From contig NZ_JARPUS010000004.1 of assembly GCF_029537485.1 (NCBI RefSeq), forward strand, positions 124,001-188,000: DNA of 64,000 bases, read 5' to 3'. Of the stretch, positions 1 through 7,608 are shown in pieces (the first letter of the stretch is position 1; each line of letters opens with the position of its first letter). Below the pieces are notes generated by a model, which was not told the DNA's origin, did not search any database, and saw only the letters and a program-made list of their open reading frames with translations. The DNA comes from Pseudomonas sp. GOM6 (GTDB taxonomy: Bacteria > Pseudomonadota > Gammaproteobacteria > Pseudomonadales > Pseudomonadaceae). A program made the translations under genes and the position numbers.

Positions 1-237
1 GGTGCCGGCGAACCCCAGAATCTGCCCGCGCTCATCGCGCAGGCAGATCAGTCGCACCAGGTCGAAGTACTGCCGGGCGAGCATCCGCCGGTAGAACTGG
101 ATGTCGTCCTCGGCGAGGAAGTGGTGGGTGGCGCGTACTGCCGCCTCCCACACGTCCAGCAGGTGCGGCCGGTCCGTGCCGTCCACCGCGCCCAGGTGCC
201 AGGCGCCGTTACGGCGCCAGTGGAACAGCTCGGTCAT
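1..237 (-). CDS. GNAT family N-acetyltransferase (YjaB-like), cut by the window edge
   Basis: Seventy-nine codons of the N-terminal part are visible; the rest lies beyond base 1. The start is MTELFHWR, and residues about 27-40 (VWEAAVRATHHFLAED) followed by a helix ending in YFDLVRLICLRDE fit the YjaB-type GNAT fold, where the first helices precede the acetyl-CoA-binding strand. The family transfers acetyl groups from acetyl-CoA to small molecules or proteins; the substrate cannot be told. Its ATG overlaps the TGA of the upstream alcohol dehydrogenase (ATGA), which implies translational coupling. The assignment rests on motif resemblance in a partial sequence. Confidence 0.6.
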   Translation of the reverse strand, partial: MTELFHWRRNGAWHLGAVDGTDRPHLLDVWEAAVRATHHFLAEDDIQFYRRMLARQYFDLVRLICLRDERGQILGFAGT

Positions 238-1259
238 CGACTGGCGTCCAGCACCACCCGGTAGCGCGCCTTGCCTGCACGCAGGTGATCAAGTGCTTCA
301 TTTACCTGGCTCATGGCGAACTGTTCGACCTGCGGCAGGATCTGGTGACGGGCGCAGAACTCGAGCATGGTCGCCATGGTTTTCGGCGAGCCCACCGGCG
401 AGCCGGACAGGCTCTTCTGCTGCGGGATCAGGCTGAACACATGGGTGGGAATGGCGCTCGGCACGATGCCGACGAAGTGCAGCCGGCCCTTGCCGCGCAG
501 GGTGGCGAGCAGGGCGTTCCAGTCCAGGTCGGCGCTGGCGGTGACCAGCAGGAAGTCCAGGGTGCCGGCGATGGCCTTCATCGCCGCGCTGTCGGTGGAG
601 GCCACAACCTTGTGCGCGCCCAGACGCTTGGCCTCGTCCTGCTTGCTTAGCGAGGAAGTGAAGGCGGTGACGTCGCAGCCCCAGGCATTGAGAAAGCGCA
701 GGGCCAGGTGGCCGAGGCCGCCGATGCCGACTACGCCGACGCGGTCGGTGGGTTTGACGTCGAATTCCAGCAGCGGGCTGAACACCGTGGAGCCGGCGCA
801 GAACAGCGGGCCGACCAGTGCCGGGTCGAGCCCTTCCGGCAGCGGCACCGCCCAGGCCCAGTGCGAGCGCAGGCGATCGGCGAAGCCGCCGTGGCTGCCG
901 ACGATGGTCGGTTTCACCGTACGGCAGAGGTTGTGCGAGCCTTCCATGCACGAGCCGCAGTGCATGCAACTGCCCTTGTACCAGCCGATGCCCACACGCT
1001 GGCCGAGCTTGAGGCCGCGCGCCTGTTCACCCACCCGCACTACGGTGCCGACCACTTCATGGCCGGGGATGAAGGGGTAGCGGGCATTGCCCCACTCGTT
1101 GTCGATCATCGACTGGTCGGAGTGGCAGATGCCACAGTACTCAACAGCCACTTCGACTTCCTCGGCGCCCAGCGGGCCCGGGTCGTAGCTGAAACGCTCC
1201 AGCGGCGCACCGGCTGCGGTGGCGGCCCAGCCGGTAAAAGTGGCGACTTCGTTACTCAT
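234..1259 (-). CDS. zinc-dependent alcohol/aldehyde dehydrogenase, CAD (YahK) type
   Basis: A 341-residue medium-chain dehydrogenase that should interconvert primary alcohols and aldehydes with NAD(P)H in the cytoplasm. Catalytic zinc ligands are visible as Cys45 (GICHSD), His67-Glu68 (GHE) and Cys154. Structural zinc is held by Cys98, 101, 104 and 112. The nucleotide-binding turn GIGGLG is at about 178-183. Length and motifs fit the cinnamyl-alcohol dehydrogenase/YahK class; the physiological substrate is unknown. I chose the ATG at 1259 because AGGA lies just upstream and the protein then begins at the family's usual N-terminus; the frame stays open to 1328. The stop overlaps the next start in an ATGA. 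Confidence 0.85.
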   Translation of the reverse strand: MSNEVATFTGWAATAAGAPLERFSYDPGPLGAEEVEVAVEYCGICHSDQSMIDNEWGNARYPFIPGHEVVGTVVRVGEQARGLKLGQRVGIGWYKGSCMHCGSCMEGSHNLCRTVKPTIVGSHGGFADRLRSHWAWAVPLPEGLDPALVGPLFCAGSTVFSPLLEFDVKPTDRVGVVGIGGLGHLALRFLNAWGCDVTAFTSSLSKQDEAKRLGAHKVVASTDSAAMKAIAGTLDFLLVTASADLDWNALLATLRGKGRLHFVGIVPSAIPTHVFSLIPQQKSLSGSPVGSPKTMATMLEFCARHQILPQVEQFAMSQVNEALDHLRAGKARYRVVLDASR

Positions 1260-1388
1260 GACGCGTCCTCGTGACTGATGATTCGACCGGAGCAGCTTAG
1301 CTGTCGCGAGGCCGTCTGCGTGCATCATCAGCGCGGCTGATAGTGCTCGGTTAAACTGCCGGCCTGTTCACTGCTTCCGGTCATTAGC

Positions 1389-2006
1389 ATGCCGCGTCCA
1401 CCTCGCCCCTCCGCCACTCGCCGTCCCGCACCCCGCCGGGTGGCCAAGGCACCGCCGGCCGAGCCGCGGCTGATCATGCTCAACAAGCCCTTCGACGTGT
1501 TGACCCAGTTCAATGACGAGCAGGGCCGTGCCACCCTCAAGGACTTCGTGGATGTGCCCGGTGTGTATCCGGCCGGGCGCCTCGATCGCGACAGCGAGGG
1601 CCTGTTGCTGCTGACCAACGACGGGCGCCTGCAGGCGCGGATCGCCGATCCCAAGCACAAACTGGCCAAGACCTACTGGGTGCAGGTGGAGGGCGAGCCG
1701 AGCGAGGAACAGCTGCGCCAGCTGCGTGAGGGTGTTCAGCTCAACGATGGCCCGACCTTGCCGGCCGAGGCGCGCCAGCTGGCAGAGCCGCAACTGTGGG
1801 AGAGGAATCCGCCGGTGCGATTTCGCAAGAGCGTACCGACCGCCTGGCTGGAGCTGGTGATCCGCGAGGGGCGCAACCGCCAGGTGCGGCGTATGACCGC
1901 TGCCGTTGGCCTGCCGACGCTCAGGCTGGTGCGGGTACGCATCGGCCCCTGGAGTCTGGACGGGTTGCAACCGGGGCAGTGGCGCGAGCTGGAGCCGCAG
2001 CTGTAG
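1389..2006 (+). CDS. rluE: 23S rRNA pseudouridine synthase RluE
   Basis: A 205-residue RsuA/RluE-type synthase that isomerises a uridine of 23S rRNA to pseudouridine (U2457 in E. coli). The catalytic aspartate is Asp66 in GRLDRDSEG, followed by the LLLLTNDG strand. The C-terminal [11 protein letters not shown] motif is the second family signature. There is no N-terminal S4 domain, which separates RluE from RsuA and RluB. The first 25 residues are Pro/Arg-rich and likely disordered. It is divergent from the dehydrogenase gene, and an inverted palindromic element follows the stop. Confidence 0.9.
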   Translation: MPRPPRPSATRRPAPRRVAKAPPAEPRLIMLNKPFDVLTQFNDEQGRATLKDFVDVPGVYPAGRLDRDSEGLLLLTNDGRLQARIADPKHKLAKTYWVQVEGEPSEEQLRQLREGVQLNDGPTLPAEARQLAEPQLWERNPPVRFRKSVPTAWLELVIREGRNRQVRRMTAAVGLPTLRLVRVRIGPWSLDGLQPGQWRELEPQL

Positions 2007-2020
2007 TGAGGGGTTCGCCC

Positions 2021-2087
2021 TAGCCCGGATGAAATCCGGGGCAGGCCTCGCCGAGCGGGTGGGAAATCCCGGATTGCATCCGGGCTA
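2021..2087. repeat. extragenic palindromic repeat, TAGCCCGGAT family
   Basis: Two 20-bp arms, TAGCCCGGATGAAATCCGGG (2021-2040) and CCCGGATTGCATCCGGGCTA (2068-2087), form an inverted repeat with one mismatch around a 27-bp centre. The same family occurs at 37378-37438 and 41291-41340. It lies between the convergent rluE and DUF2788 genes. It is probably a REP-type element that also acts as a transcript end. Confidence 0.8.
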
Positions 2088-2106
2088 CGAGTCTGCAGGT
2101 CTGCAA

Positions 2107-2325
2107 TCAGCCGTGAATACCGCGCGTCACTTCGATGATGTAGGTGATCAGCGGCTTGGCCAGGAAGGCGAACAGGCACAGGCCCAGGCCGAGGAACAGG
2201 ATGGCGGTGCCGAGGCGGCCGGCCTTGGACTTCTTCGCCAGGTCCCAGATGATGAAGAACATGAACAGCATCAGGCCGCCGACCAGGACGTACATCATCA
2301 GGCTTTCGAACTGTTCGGTTTCCAT
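2107..2325 (-). CDS. small DUF2788-type membrane protein
   Basis: A 72-residue protein starting METEQFESL with two strongly hydrophobic segments (about residues 10-28 and 40-62) joined by a basic cytoplasmic-type loop (KKSKAGR). This pattern fits the DUF2788 family of small inner-membrane proteins of pseudomonads; no function is established. I chose the start at 2325 because the 17 upstream in-frame codons look non-coding and a TATAAT-like box (2366-2371) lies just upstream. Confidence 0.75.
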   Translation of the reverse strand: METEQFESLMMYVLVGGLMLFMFFIIWDLAKKSKAGRLGTAILFLGLGLCLFAFLAKPLITYIIEVTRGIHG

Positions 2326-2365
2326 GGTGGGGACCTCTGCGTCACTAGCGGACAACGGGGCGGCG

Positions 2366-2371
2366 ATTATA
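2366..2371 (-). promoter_or_regulatory. candidate -10 box for the DUF2788 gene
   Basis: The minus strand reads TATAAT in the context GCGTATAATCGCCGCC, about 40 bp upstream of the ATG at 2325. No convincing -35 hexamer is seen at the usual spacing. The TATAATCGCCG pattern recurs at 12403 and 29289. Confidence 0.4.
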
Positions 2372-2418
2372 CGCAACCCGGCCCGCCAGGCGGCACACGC
2401 CGGTCGGCCCTGCGGCGA

Positions 2419-2898
2419 TCAGCCGCGCAGGTGCTCCAGCGGCAGCTCGGTGCTGGATAGCACCTGGTTGAGCACGAAGCTGGAGCGCACGCTGGTCACG
2501 CCCTCGATGCGGGTCAGTTGGCCAAGGAGGAATTTCTGGTAGTGGTCCATGTCCGGCACCACCACCTTGAGCTGGTAGTCGGCGTCCATCCCGGTCACCA
2601 GGCTGCATTCCAGCACCTCCGGGCACTGGCGGATCACCTCCTGGAAGTGCTCGAAGCGCTCCGGGGTGTGGCGGTCCATGCCGATCAGGACGAAGGCGGT
2701 CAGGCTTAGGCCGAGCTTCTTGCTGTCGAGCAGGGCCACCTGGCGGGCGATGTAGCCGTCGTCCTCCAACTGCTTGACCCGCCGCGAGCAGGGCGAGGGC
2801 GACAGGCCGATGCGCTCGGCCAGTTCCTGGTTGGAGATGCGTGCGTCGCGCTGCAGCTCGGCGAGAATGCGCAGGTCATAGCGGTCAAGCTTGTTCAT
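2419..2898 (-). CDS. Lrp/AsnC family transcriptional regulator
   Basis: A 159-residue feast/famine regulator. Residues 1-60 form the winged helix-turn-helix (LDRYDLRILAELQRD, then ISNQELAERIGLS and PCSRRVKQLE). Residues 65-150 form the effector-binding RAM domain (GMDADYQLKVVVPD, IEGVTSVRSSFVLNQV). Such proteins form octamers and sense amino acids. The start at MNKLDRYDL fits the family; upstream in-frame codons to 2988 lack family similarity. The target is not evident: upstream is a 280-bp non-coding region and downstream the DUF2788 gene. Confidence 0.88.
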   Translation of the reverse strand: MNKLDRYDLRILAELQRDARISNQELAERIGLSPSPCSRRVKQLEDDGYIARQVALLDSKKLGLSLTAFVLIGMDRHTPERFEHFQEVIRQCPEVLECSLVTGMDADYQLKVVVPDMDHYQKFLLGQLTRIEGVTSVRSSFVLNQVLSSTELPLEHLRG

Positions 2899-3178
2899 GG
2901 AAGTGTCTTTTTCTTGATTGATTGCGCTGTTGACTTTATCAGGGGTGAAAAATTGCGCAAGTAAGGCTTCTGTGAGCAATATTCGCAATCCTGTGCCTGC
3001 GCTGCGCCGTTAAGCTTTCCCTCAGTTTCAAGGCCCGGACGTTGATGTCCACCCGCCACACCCAATCAGGTGTCGCGGCGCCGGCGGTCCTACCGGATCG
3101 TGCAGGCACCCGGGTCCGCACTGCCCAACCAGGCGGGCGAGGAAAGAAGCGGCGACACGATTGCACGCGACGGACATG
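2899..3178. other. non-coding region upstream of the Lrp-type gene
   Basis: This stretch holds no plausible gene on either strand. The part next to the Lrp-type start (2900-2960) is AT-richer and probably carries its promoter and autoregulatory sites; I could not pick out a clear palindrome. The rest is GC-rich with short inverted segments but nothing I recognise as a known RNA. Confidence 0.4.
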
Positions 3179-3209
3179 AAAAAGGGGAGGCCTGGAGCCT
3201 CCCCTTTTT
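3179..3209 (-). terminator. Rho-independent terminator of the MAPEG gene
   Basis: Thirteen-base arms AAAAAGGGGAGGC (3179-3191) and GCCTCCCCTTTTT (3197-3209) pair perfectly around a 5-base loop. The structure lies just past the MAPEG stop at 3222. Because both sides carry A/T tails, it could terminate transcription from either direction. Confidence 0.9.
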
Positions 3210-3221
3210 CTTGCCTGCGAT

Positions 3222-3641
3222 TTAGACCAGGCCGCTGAGCTTGAGCAACCACCAGATCAGGATGACCAACTGCACCAGCCAGCCGGCGAAGCGCAGCCAG
3301 ACGAACAGCGGGTTGGTGCTGATCAGGTGCATCAGCGACTGGAACACGCGCGCGCCCAGCAGGGTGCAGGCCAGCGGGTCGGTCACCGTGGTGAGTCCCG
3401 CCTGCATCGCATAAAGCAGCACGGCGGCCTGCATCGGCAGGTTCTCAAGGCAATTGGCATGGGCGCGTACCAGACGCTGGCCAAAGGCGCCCGGGGTGTT
3501 GCTGCCATCGGGGGCGAAGGCGTTGACCTTCATGCGTCCGCTGAGCACCAGCAGGCCGCGCTGGTTGAGCAGCAGCAGAGCGAGCAACAGGGTCCAGGCG
3601 ACCAGCCCGAGCAGGGCAACGGCGGAGGGGGAGAGGGACAT
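3222..3641 (-). CDS. MAPEG family membrane protein
   Basis: A 139-residue integral membrane protein with four hydrophobic segments (about 6-25, 68-87, 92-108 and 115-136). The central region (NAFAPDGSNTPGAFGQRLVRAHANCLENLPM) carries the MAPEG family R-x-x-R-A-H-x-N-x-x-E-N signature of glutathione- and eicosanoid-metabolising enzymes. Bacterial members are mostly uncharacterised, with glutathione-transferase or peroxidase activity in some. The gene stands alone with its own terminator. A palindrome at 3700-3715 in its upstream region may be an operator. Confidence 0.85.
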   Translation of the reverse strand: MSLSPSAVALLGLVAWTLLLALLLLNQRGLLVLSGRMKVNAFAPDGSNTPGAFGQRLVRAHANCLENLPMQAAVLLYAMQAGLTTVTDPLACTLLGARVFQSLMHLISTNPLFVWLRFAGWLVQLVILIWWLLKLSGLV

Positions 3642-3699
3642 GGCGGCTCCTTGTGGTTGTTGTTGTTGTGAGGGCGAAGCGACGCCAGCTTAGAGTTTT

Positions 3700-3715
3700 T
3701 AGAGTAAATACTCTA
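3700..3715. promoter_or_regulatory. palindromic operator-like site upstream of the MAPEG gene
   Basis: The 16 bases TAGAGTAAATACTCTA are two perfect 7-bp arms around AA. The site overlaps the last codon and stop of the AraC-type gene and lies about 60 bp upstream of the MAPEG start. A further TAGAGT half-site lies at 3691. The regulator is unknown. Confidence 0.4.
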
Positions 3716-4765
3716 GTCCGGTTTCGGAGCCGCCAAACCGACTTCGGGGGCGCCGGCCCGGTTGCGCCATTGTCCGGGCGAGCTGCCGTTCCAGCGCACG
3801 AAAGCCCGCGAGAAACTGGCCGCGTCGGCATAGCCCAGGCGCTGCGCGATGCCGCCGAGATCCAGGCGCGAGTCGCGCAACAGGCGTTCGGCCAGACGCC
3901 GCTTGATCTGCTCGTTGAGCTGCTGAAAGGCATGCCCCTCGGCGGCCAGGCGCCGATGCAGGGTGCGCTCGGAGAGGCCCAGGCGCTCGGCCACGGTGCG
4001 GCTGGCGAGCAGGCTGGCCGAGTCGCGGATCAGCACCTGCTGCACCAGGCGCGCGTTGGGCGGCGTGACCAGATCGTGGGAGATCTCCGTGCACAGGCGC
4101 TCGCACAGCTGTTCGCCTTCGAGCTGGGCGCTGATATGTGCCTGCGGCAGGTCGAGCTGTAACTCGGCGTTGCTGAACAGGATGCCGTCGCGCGTCGCGC
4201 CGAAGCGTACCGGGTAGGGGAAGTCGCGCTGCAGTGCAGCCAGGTCAGTCGGCGCCTCGGCGGTCATCTCTACCGCCAGGGGCGTGGCCGGACGCTGCAG
4301 CAACTCGGTCGTCACGCTCAGGCAGCCGGCCAGCCCGCGTTCGATGACGAAACGGCGCGCGTCCTGCGGTAGCACGCTGGCATCGAACAGCAGCCAGGTG
4401 CCGCGGCGTTCCGTCTCGATGCGCGCCGGGCACAGGGTCAGGGCCAGCAGCTGGTAGCGGCGGAAGGCGGCGAAGGCTTCGTCCAAGGTGCGGCTGGCCA
4501 GCATGGTGAAGCCGAGCAGGCCCAGCGAGGTCAGGTGGTAATGCCGTCCGGCGACGAAGCCCAGGCCGGGCCGGCCGGCATGTTCCAGCAGGTTGCGGAT
4601 CACCGCCAGTTCCTGCCAGGCCTCGATCTGTGCATTGGCCTGCTGCAGCGCCTCTGCGGCGATGGCGCTGCCGATCAGGCAGGCAGAGGCATCCACGCCC
4701 TCGCTACGGGCGACGTCGAGCAGGTAGCGCACGCCGGTCAGCGGGCGGCTCTGGCGCCAGTTCAT
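3713..4765 (-). CDS. AraC family regulator (OruR/VirS-like architecture)
   Basis: A 350-residue regulator with an N-terminal Arabinose_bd-type effector domain (about residues 15-200) and a C-terminal double helix-turn-helix (about 240-340), including TVAERLGLSERTLHRRLAAEG and IAQRLGYADAASFSRAF. It is divergent from the dioxygenase gene, with a perfect tandem 15-bp repeat 16-50 bp upstream of its ATG. It therefore probably controls both itself and the dioxygenase/hydratase pair. The effector is unknown; members of this architecture commonly respond to small carboxylates or amino-acid derivatives. Confidence 0.88.
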   Translation of the reverse strand: MNWRQSRPLTGVRYLLDVARSEGVDASACLIGSAIAAEALQQANAQIEAWQELAVIRNLLEHAGRPGLGFVAGRHYHLTSLGLLGFTMLASRTLDEAFAAFRRYQLLALTLCPARIETERRGTWLLFDASVLPQDARRFVIERGLAGCLSVTTELLQRPATPLAVEMTAEAPTDLAALQRDFPYPVRFGATRDGILFSNAELQLDLPQAHISAQLEGEQLCERLCTEISHDLVTPPNARLVQQVLIRDSASLLASRTVAERLGLSERTLHRRLAAEGHAFQQLNEQIKRRLAERLLRDSRLDLGGIAQRLGYADAASFSRAFVRWNGSSPGQWRNRAGAPEVGLAAPKPD

Positions 4766-4780
4766 CGAATAGGCATCCTT

Positions 4781-4815
4781 TGGCAGTCATTATCAATTTG
4801 TGGCAGTCATTATCA
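4781..4815. promoter_or_regulatory. tandem direct-repeat operator of an AraC-type activator
   Basis: TGGCAGTCATTATCA occurs twice, at 4781-4795 and 4801-4815, with an exact 20-bp period (two helical turns). This is the arrangement AraC/XylS proteins need to bind two half-sites on one DNA face. It lies between the AraC gene (ATG at 4765) and the dioxygenase gene (ATG at 4876). Confidence 0.75.
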
Positions 4816-4875
4816 TAGATTGGCTGCACGTCCGTGTCGCATGCTGGGGCCACTCACAACAATGAGAACACCGCC

Positions 4876-5772
4876 ATGAGTGAATTCATCTACGCCCTGC
4901 CCAGCCATAACCGTGCCGCCAGCTACAGCCACATGCGAGTCACCCCGACCACCGGCGCCATCGGCGCGGATGTCGAGGATCTCGACCTGACCCGCCTGAG
5001 CGAGGAAGGCTTCGCCGAGCTGCGCCAGTCTCTGCTGGCGCACAAGGTGATCTTCATCCGCGAGCAGAACCTGAGCCCCGCCGACCTGGAGCGGGTCACC
5101 CAGCAGCTTGGCGAGTTCGGCCGCGAACCCTATGTGCAGACCATGGCCGAGCACCCGCATGTGGTGCACGTGGTCAAGGAAGCCGACGAAAAAGCCCCCT
5201 TCGTCTTCGGCGGTGCCTGGCATACCGACTGGACCTTCCAGGAGCGGCCGCCGGCCTTCACCCTGCTCTACGGCCATGACATCCCGCCTTACGGTGGCGA
5301 CACCTGCTACGCCAACCTGGCCCTGGCCTACGAGTGGCTGTCGCCGGGAATGAAGGCGCTGCTGGAAAATCTCAACGCGGTGCACAGCCCGGAAATGGCC
5401 TATGGGGTCAACGCCAATCACAATGCGCTGCTGGAAAACATGGCGATCAACTACGGCAAGGACACCGCCGAAGACACCCGCGCGCATCCCCTGGTGATCC
5501 GTCATCCGGAAACCGGGCAGAAGGTGCTGTTCGTCAATCCGGCCTACACCGTGGGTATCGAGGGGCTGCGTTCGGAAGAAGCCAGACCGCTGCTCGACTA
5601 TCTGTTCAAGCTGGCTACCGCCCCAGCCTTCACCTGCCGCATGCGCTGGCGTCAGGGCACCCTGGCGATCTGGGACAACCGCAGCACCTGGCACCTGCCG
5701 ATTTCCGACTACCACGGCATGCGCCGCGAAATGTTCCGCACCACCGTGGTTGGCGAGGTGCCGAGCCGATGA
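4876..5772 (+). CDS. TauD/TfdA family Fe(II)/2-oxoglutarate dioxygenase
   Basis: A 298-residue non-haem iron dioxygenase that couples 2-oxoglutarate decarboxylation to hydroxylation of a substrate. The iron triad is visible as His116-x-Asp118 (WHTDWTF) and His273 in WDNRSTWH. Arg288 in RREMFRTTV is the expected 2-oxoglutarate anchor. Length and motif spacing match TauD and TfdA, but taurine specificity cannot be inferred. The start at MSEFIYAL is preferred over an in-frame ATG at 4834, which would lie only 19 bp from the operator. Its stop overlaps the next start (ATGA), so it is coupled to the hydratase-like gene. Confidence 0.88.
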   Translation: MSEFIYALPSHNRAASYSHMRVTPTTGAIGADVEDLDLTRLSEEGFAELRQSLLAHKVIFIREQNLSPADLERVTQQLGEFGREPYVQTMAEHPHVVHVVKEADEKAPFVFGGAWHTDWTFQERPPAFTLLYGHDIPPYGGDTCYANLALAYEWLSPGMKALLENLNAVHSPEMAYGVNANHNALLENMAINYGKDTAEDTRAHPLVIRHPETGQKVLFVNPAYTVGIEGLRSEEARPLLDYLFKLATAPAFTCRMRWRQGTLAIWDNRSTWHLPISDYHGMRREMFRTTVVGEVPSR

Positions 5773-6566
5773 GCCTGCACACGCCTATCTGCGATACGCG
5801 CCTGCTGGCTGCCGCCAATGCCCTGGCCTTGGCGCGCGGTCAGCGCCAGCCCGAGCCACGGGTCAGCGAGACTTTCGCCCTGGCAAGTCTGGACGAGGCC
5901 TATGCAGTGCAGGCTGCCAGCATTCAGCAGGCCCTGGCGCAGGGGCGCTACCTGAGTGGCGCCAAGGCCGGGCTGACCTCGGCCGCGCTGCGCGCGGCGC
6001 TCAAGGTCGAGGAGCCGCTGTACGGCTGGCTGCTCGCCGATACCGCTTGCCAGTCGGGCGCGAGCATCGCCTGGGAGCGTCTGCTGCAGCCCAAGGTGGA
6101 GGTCGAACTGGCGCTGCTGCTGGCCCGCGATCTGCCGAGCGGTGAGATCAGCCTGGAGCAGTTGCTGGCCTGTGTGGACGGCGTGGTACCGGCGCTGGAG
6201 ATCAACGACTCGGCCATTTCCGGCTGGCAGCTGACATTGCTCGACGCAGTGGCGGACAACCTCTCCTCCGGGCTCTATGTGCTGGGCGAGCAGGTAGTGC
6301 CATTGGCGCAACTGGAGGGGCAGGCGCTGATCGGCACGCTGCTGTGCAATGGCCAGCCGCTGCGCGCGGACGTGAACATCGTGCTGGACGATGTGCTGGC
6401 CACCGCCTTGTGGCTGGCGCGCAAGATGGCTGCCTTGGGGCAGCCGCTGCGTGCTGGCGACGTGCTGCTGACCGGAACGCAGGCACCGATTGCCGACGTG
6501 GCCCGTGGCGACCGCCTGAGCTTCAGTGTCGGTGGGCTGGGCGAGGTGACATGCGTCTTCGCCTGA
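5769..6566 (+). CDS. 2-keto-4-pentenoate hydratase-like protein (FAH fold)
   Basis: A 265-residue member of the MhpD/HpaH/DmpE family, which hydrate 2-hydroxy-penta-2,4-dienoates in meta-cleavage pathways. Family features include the metal-binding stretch VEVELALLLARDL (about 109-121), VPALEINDSAISGW (about 141-154) and the C-terminal GDVLLTGTQAP loop. It is translationally coupled to the dioxygenase, so the two probably act in one catabolic route. No ring-cleavage dioxygenase or aldolase is nearby, so a classical meta-pathway role is not supported by context. Fumarylpyruvate- or oxaloacetate-type activity remains possible. Confidence 0.8.
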   Translation: MSLHTPICDTRLLAAANALALARGQRQPEPRVSETFALASLDEAYAVQAASIQQALAQGRYLSGAKAGLTSAALRAALKVEEPLYGWLLADTACQSGASIAWERLLQPKVEVELALLLARDLPSGEISLEQLLACVDGVVPALEINDSAISGWQLTLLDAVADNLSSGLYVLGEQVVPLAQLEGQALIGTLLCNGQPLRADVNIVLDDVLATALWLARKMAALGQPLRAGDVLLTGTQAPIADVARGDRLSFSVGGLGEVTCVFA

Positions 6567-6576
6567 GGCCCGCAAT

Positions 6577-7572
6577 GTGATCGTGGTGCCCTGCGCCTTC
6601 GACGCCATCCTTGACGACTGGCTGGCCAGCCTCGGCCTGACCCGGCCAGCCAGCGCCCGGCGCGGAGCTGCGGCGCTGACACTGGAACAATGGGAGGCGC
6701 AGGTGCAGGCGGCCATCGCCCTGGCACCCGGGCCCGCGCGCGGGCTGGAGATCGGCCGCCATGTACGCCTGCAACATGCCGGGCCGCTCGGCTACCTGCT
6801 GGTCAACACCCGTACCCTGGGCGAGTTTCTCGACACCTACCTGTTGCTGGAACGCTGGTTCTACGGTCGCCAGTGGGCGCAGCTAAGCCGAGTGGATGAG
6901 CGGGTAGTCATCGCCTGGGACCAGCGCTTCGGGCGCCCCGACCGTGTGCTGGAGCAGCTGCATGCGATGGCGCTGCTCAGTGTGTTGCGCAGCGTCTGCC
7001 CGGGCGCCGGCCAACCGCTGCACATCGACCTGATGGGTGCCGCCGAAGGCGAGGAGCAAGCCTGCCGGGAAGCCTTCGGCTGCACGCTGCGCTTTGCCCA
7101 GCCGGCGCTGCGCCTGAGCTTCGCCGCCGAGGCCCTGCAGGCTCCCATCGATCTCAGCGCGGCCATGCTCAGCCCGGCTTGGGACAGCCGCCAGCGCACC
7201 CTGCGCGAAACGCTGCCGAACGCGACCGAGCTGGTGCGTGCGGTGCGCGAGGCGATACTGCAGACCTTGCCCACGGGCGCCTCCATCGATGCGGTGGCGG
7301 CGCGTCTGCATCTGTCGCGGCGCACCCTGCAGCGCCGTCTGGACGAGTCCGGCTGCGCCTACCGGCAACTGCTCGATGCGGTCCGCCAGTGTCATGCGCG
7401 GCACTTGCTCGACGATCCGACACTGAGCCTCAAGGAAGTCGCCTTTCTCCTTGGCTACGCCGAGCAGAGCGCGTTCAACCATGCCTATCAGCGTTGGTAT
7501 GGCACCGCGCCAGGTCAGCCCGTACGGCGAATTGGCACGGATTATCAAGACCGTTTCAGCGTCCCTGAATAG
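6577..7572 (+). CDS. second AraC family regulator, GTG start
   Basis: A 331-residue regulator with an N-terminal Arabinose_bd-like domain and a C-terminal AraC double helix-turn-helix (about 225-325), including SIDAVAARLHLSRRTLQRRL and SLKEVAFLLGYAEQSAFNHAY. It begins with GTG ten bases after the hydratase stop; the nearest ATG (6575) runs straight into a stop. It is likely co-transcribed with the dioxygenase pair. It may regulate the downstream desaturase genes. It differs clearly in sequence from the first AraC protein of the cluster. Confidence 0.85.
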   Translation: MIVVPCAFDAILDDWLASLGLTRPASARRGAAALTLEQWEAQVQAAIALAPGPARGLEIGRHVRLQHAGPLGYLLVNTRTLGEFLDTYLLLERWFYGRQWAQLSRVDERVVIAWDQRFGRPDRVLEQLHAMALLSVLRSVCPGAGQPLHIDLMGAAEGEEQACREAFGCTLRFAQPALRLSFAAEALQAPIDLSAAMLSPAWDSRQRTLRETLPNATELVRAVREAILQTLPTGASIDAVAARLHLSRRTLQRRLDESGCAYRQLLDAVRQCHARHLLDDPTLSLKEVAFLLGYAEQSAFNHAYQRWYGTAPGQPVRRIGTDYQDRFSVPE

Positions 7573-7608
7573 GCTTTCCTCACGTCGCAAACGTTCGAGG
7601 AAAGTCCG

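Noticed and set aside
2940..3209. Possible small RNA ending at the strong 3179-3209 terminator
   Set aside because: The terminator is explained as the end of the minus-strand MAPEG gene just beside it, and I see no convincing plus-strand promoter or known RNA pattern.
4876..5772. Naming the dioxygenase tauD (taurine dioxygenase)
   Set aside because: The iron and 2-oxoglutarate motifs define the family only. There is no taurine transporter or sulfur-starvation context, and the hydratase partner argues for another substrate.
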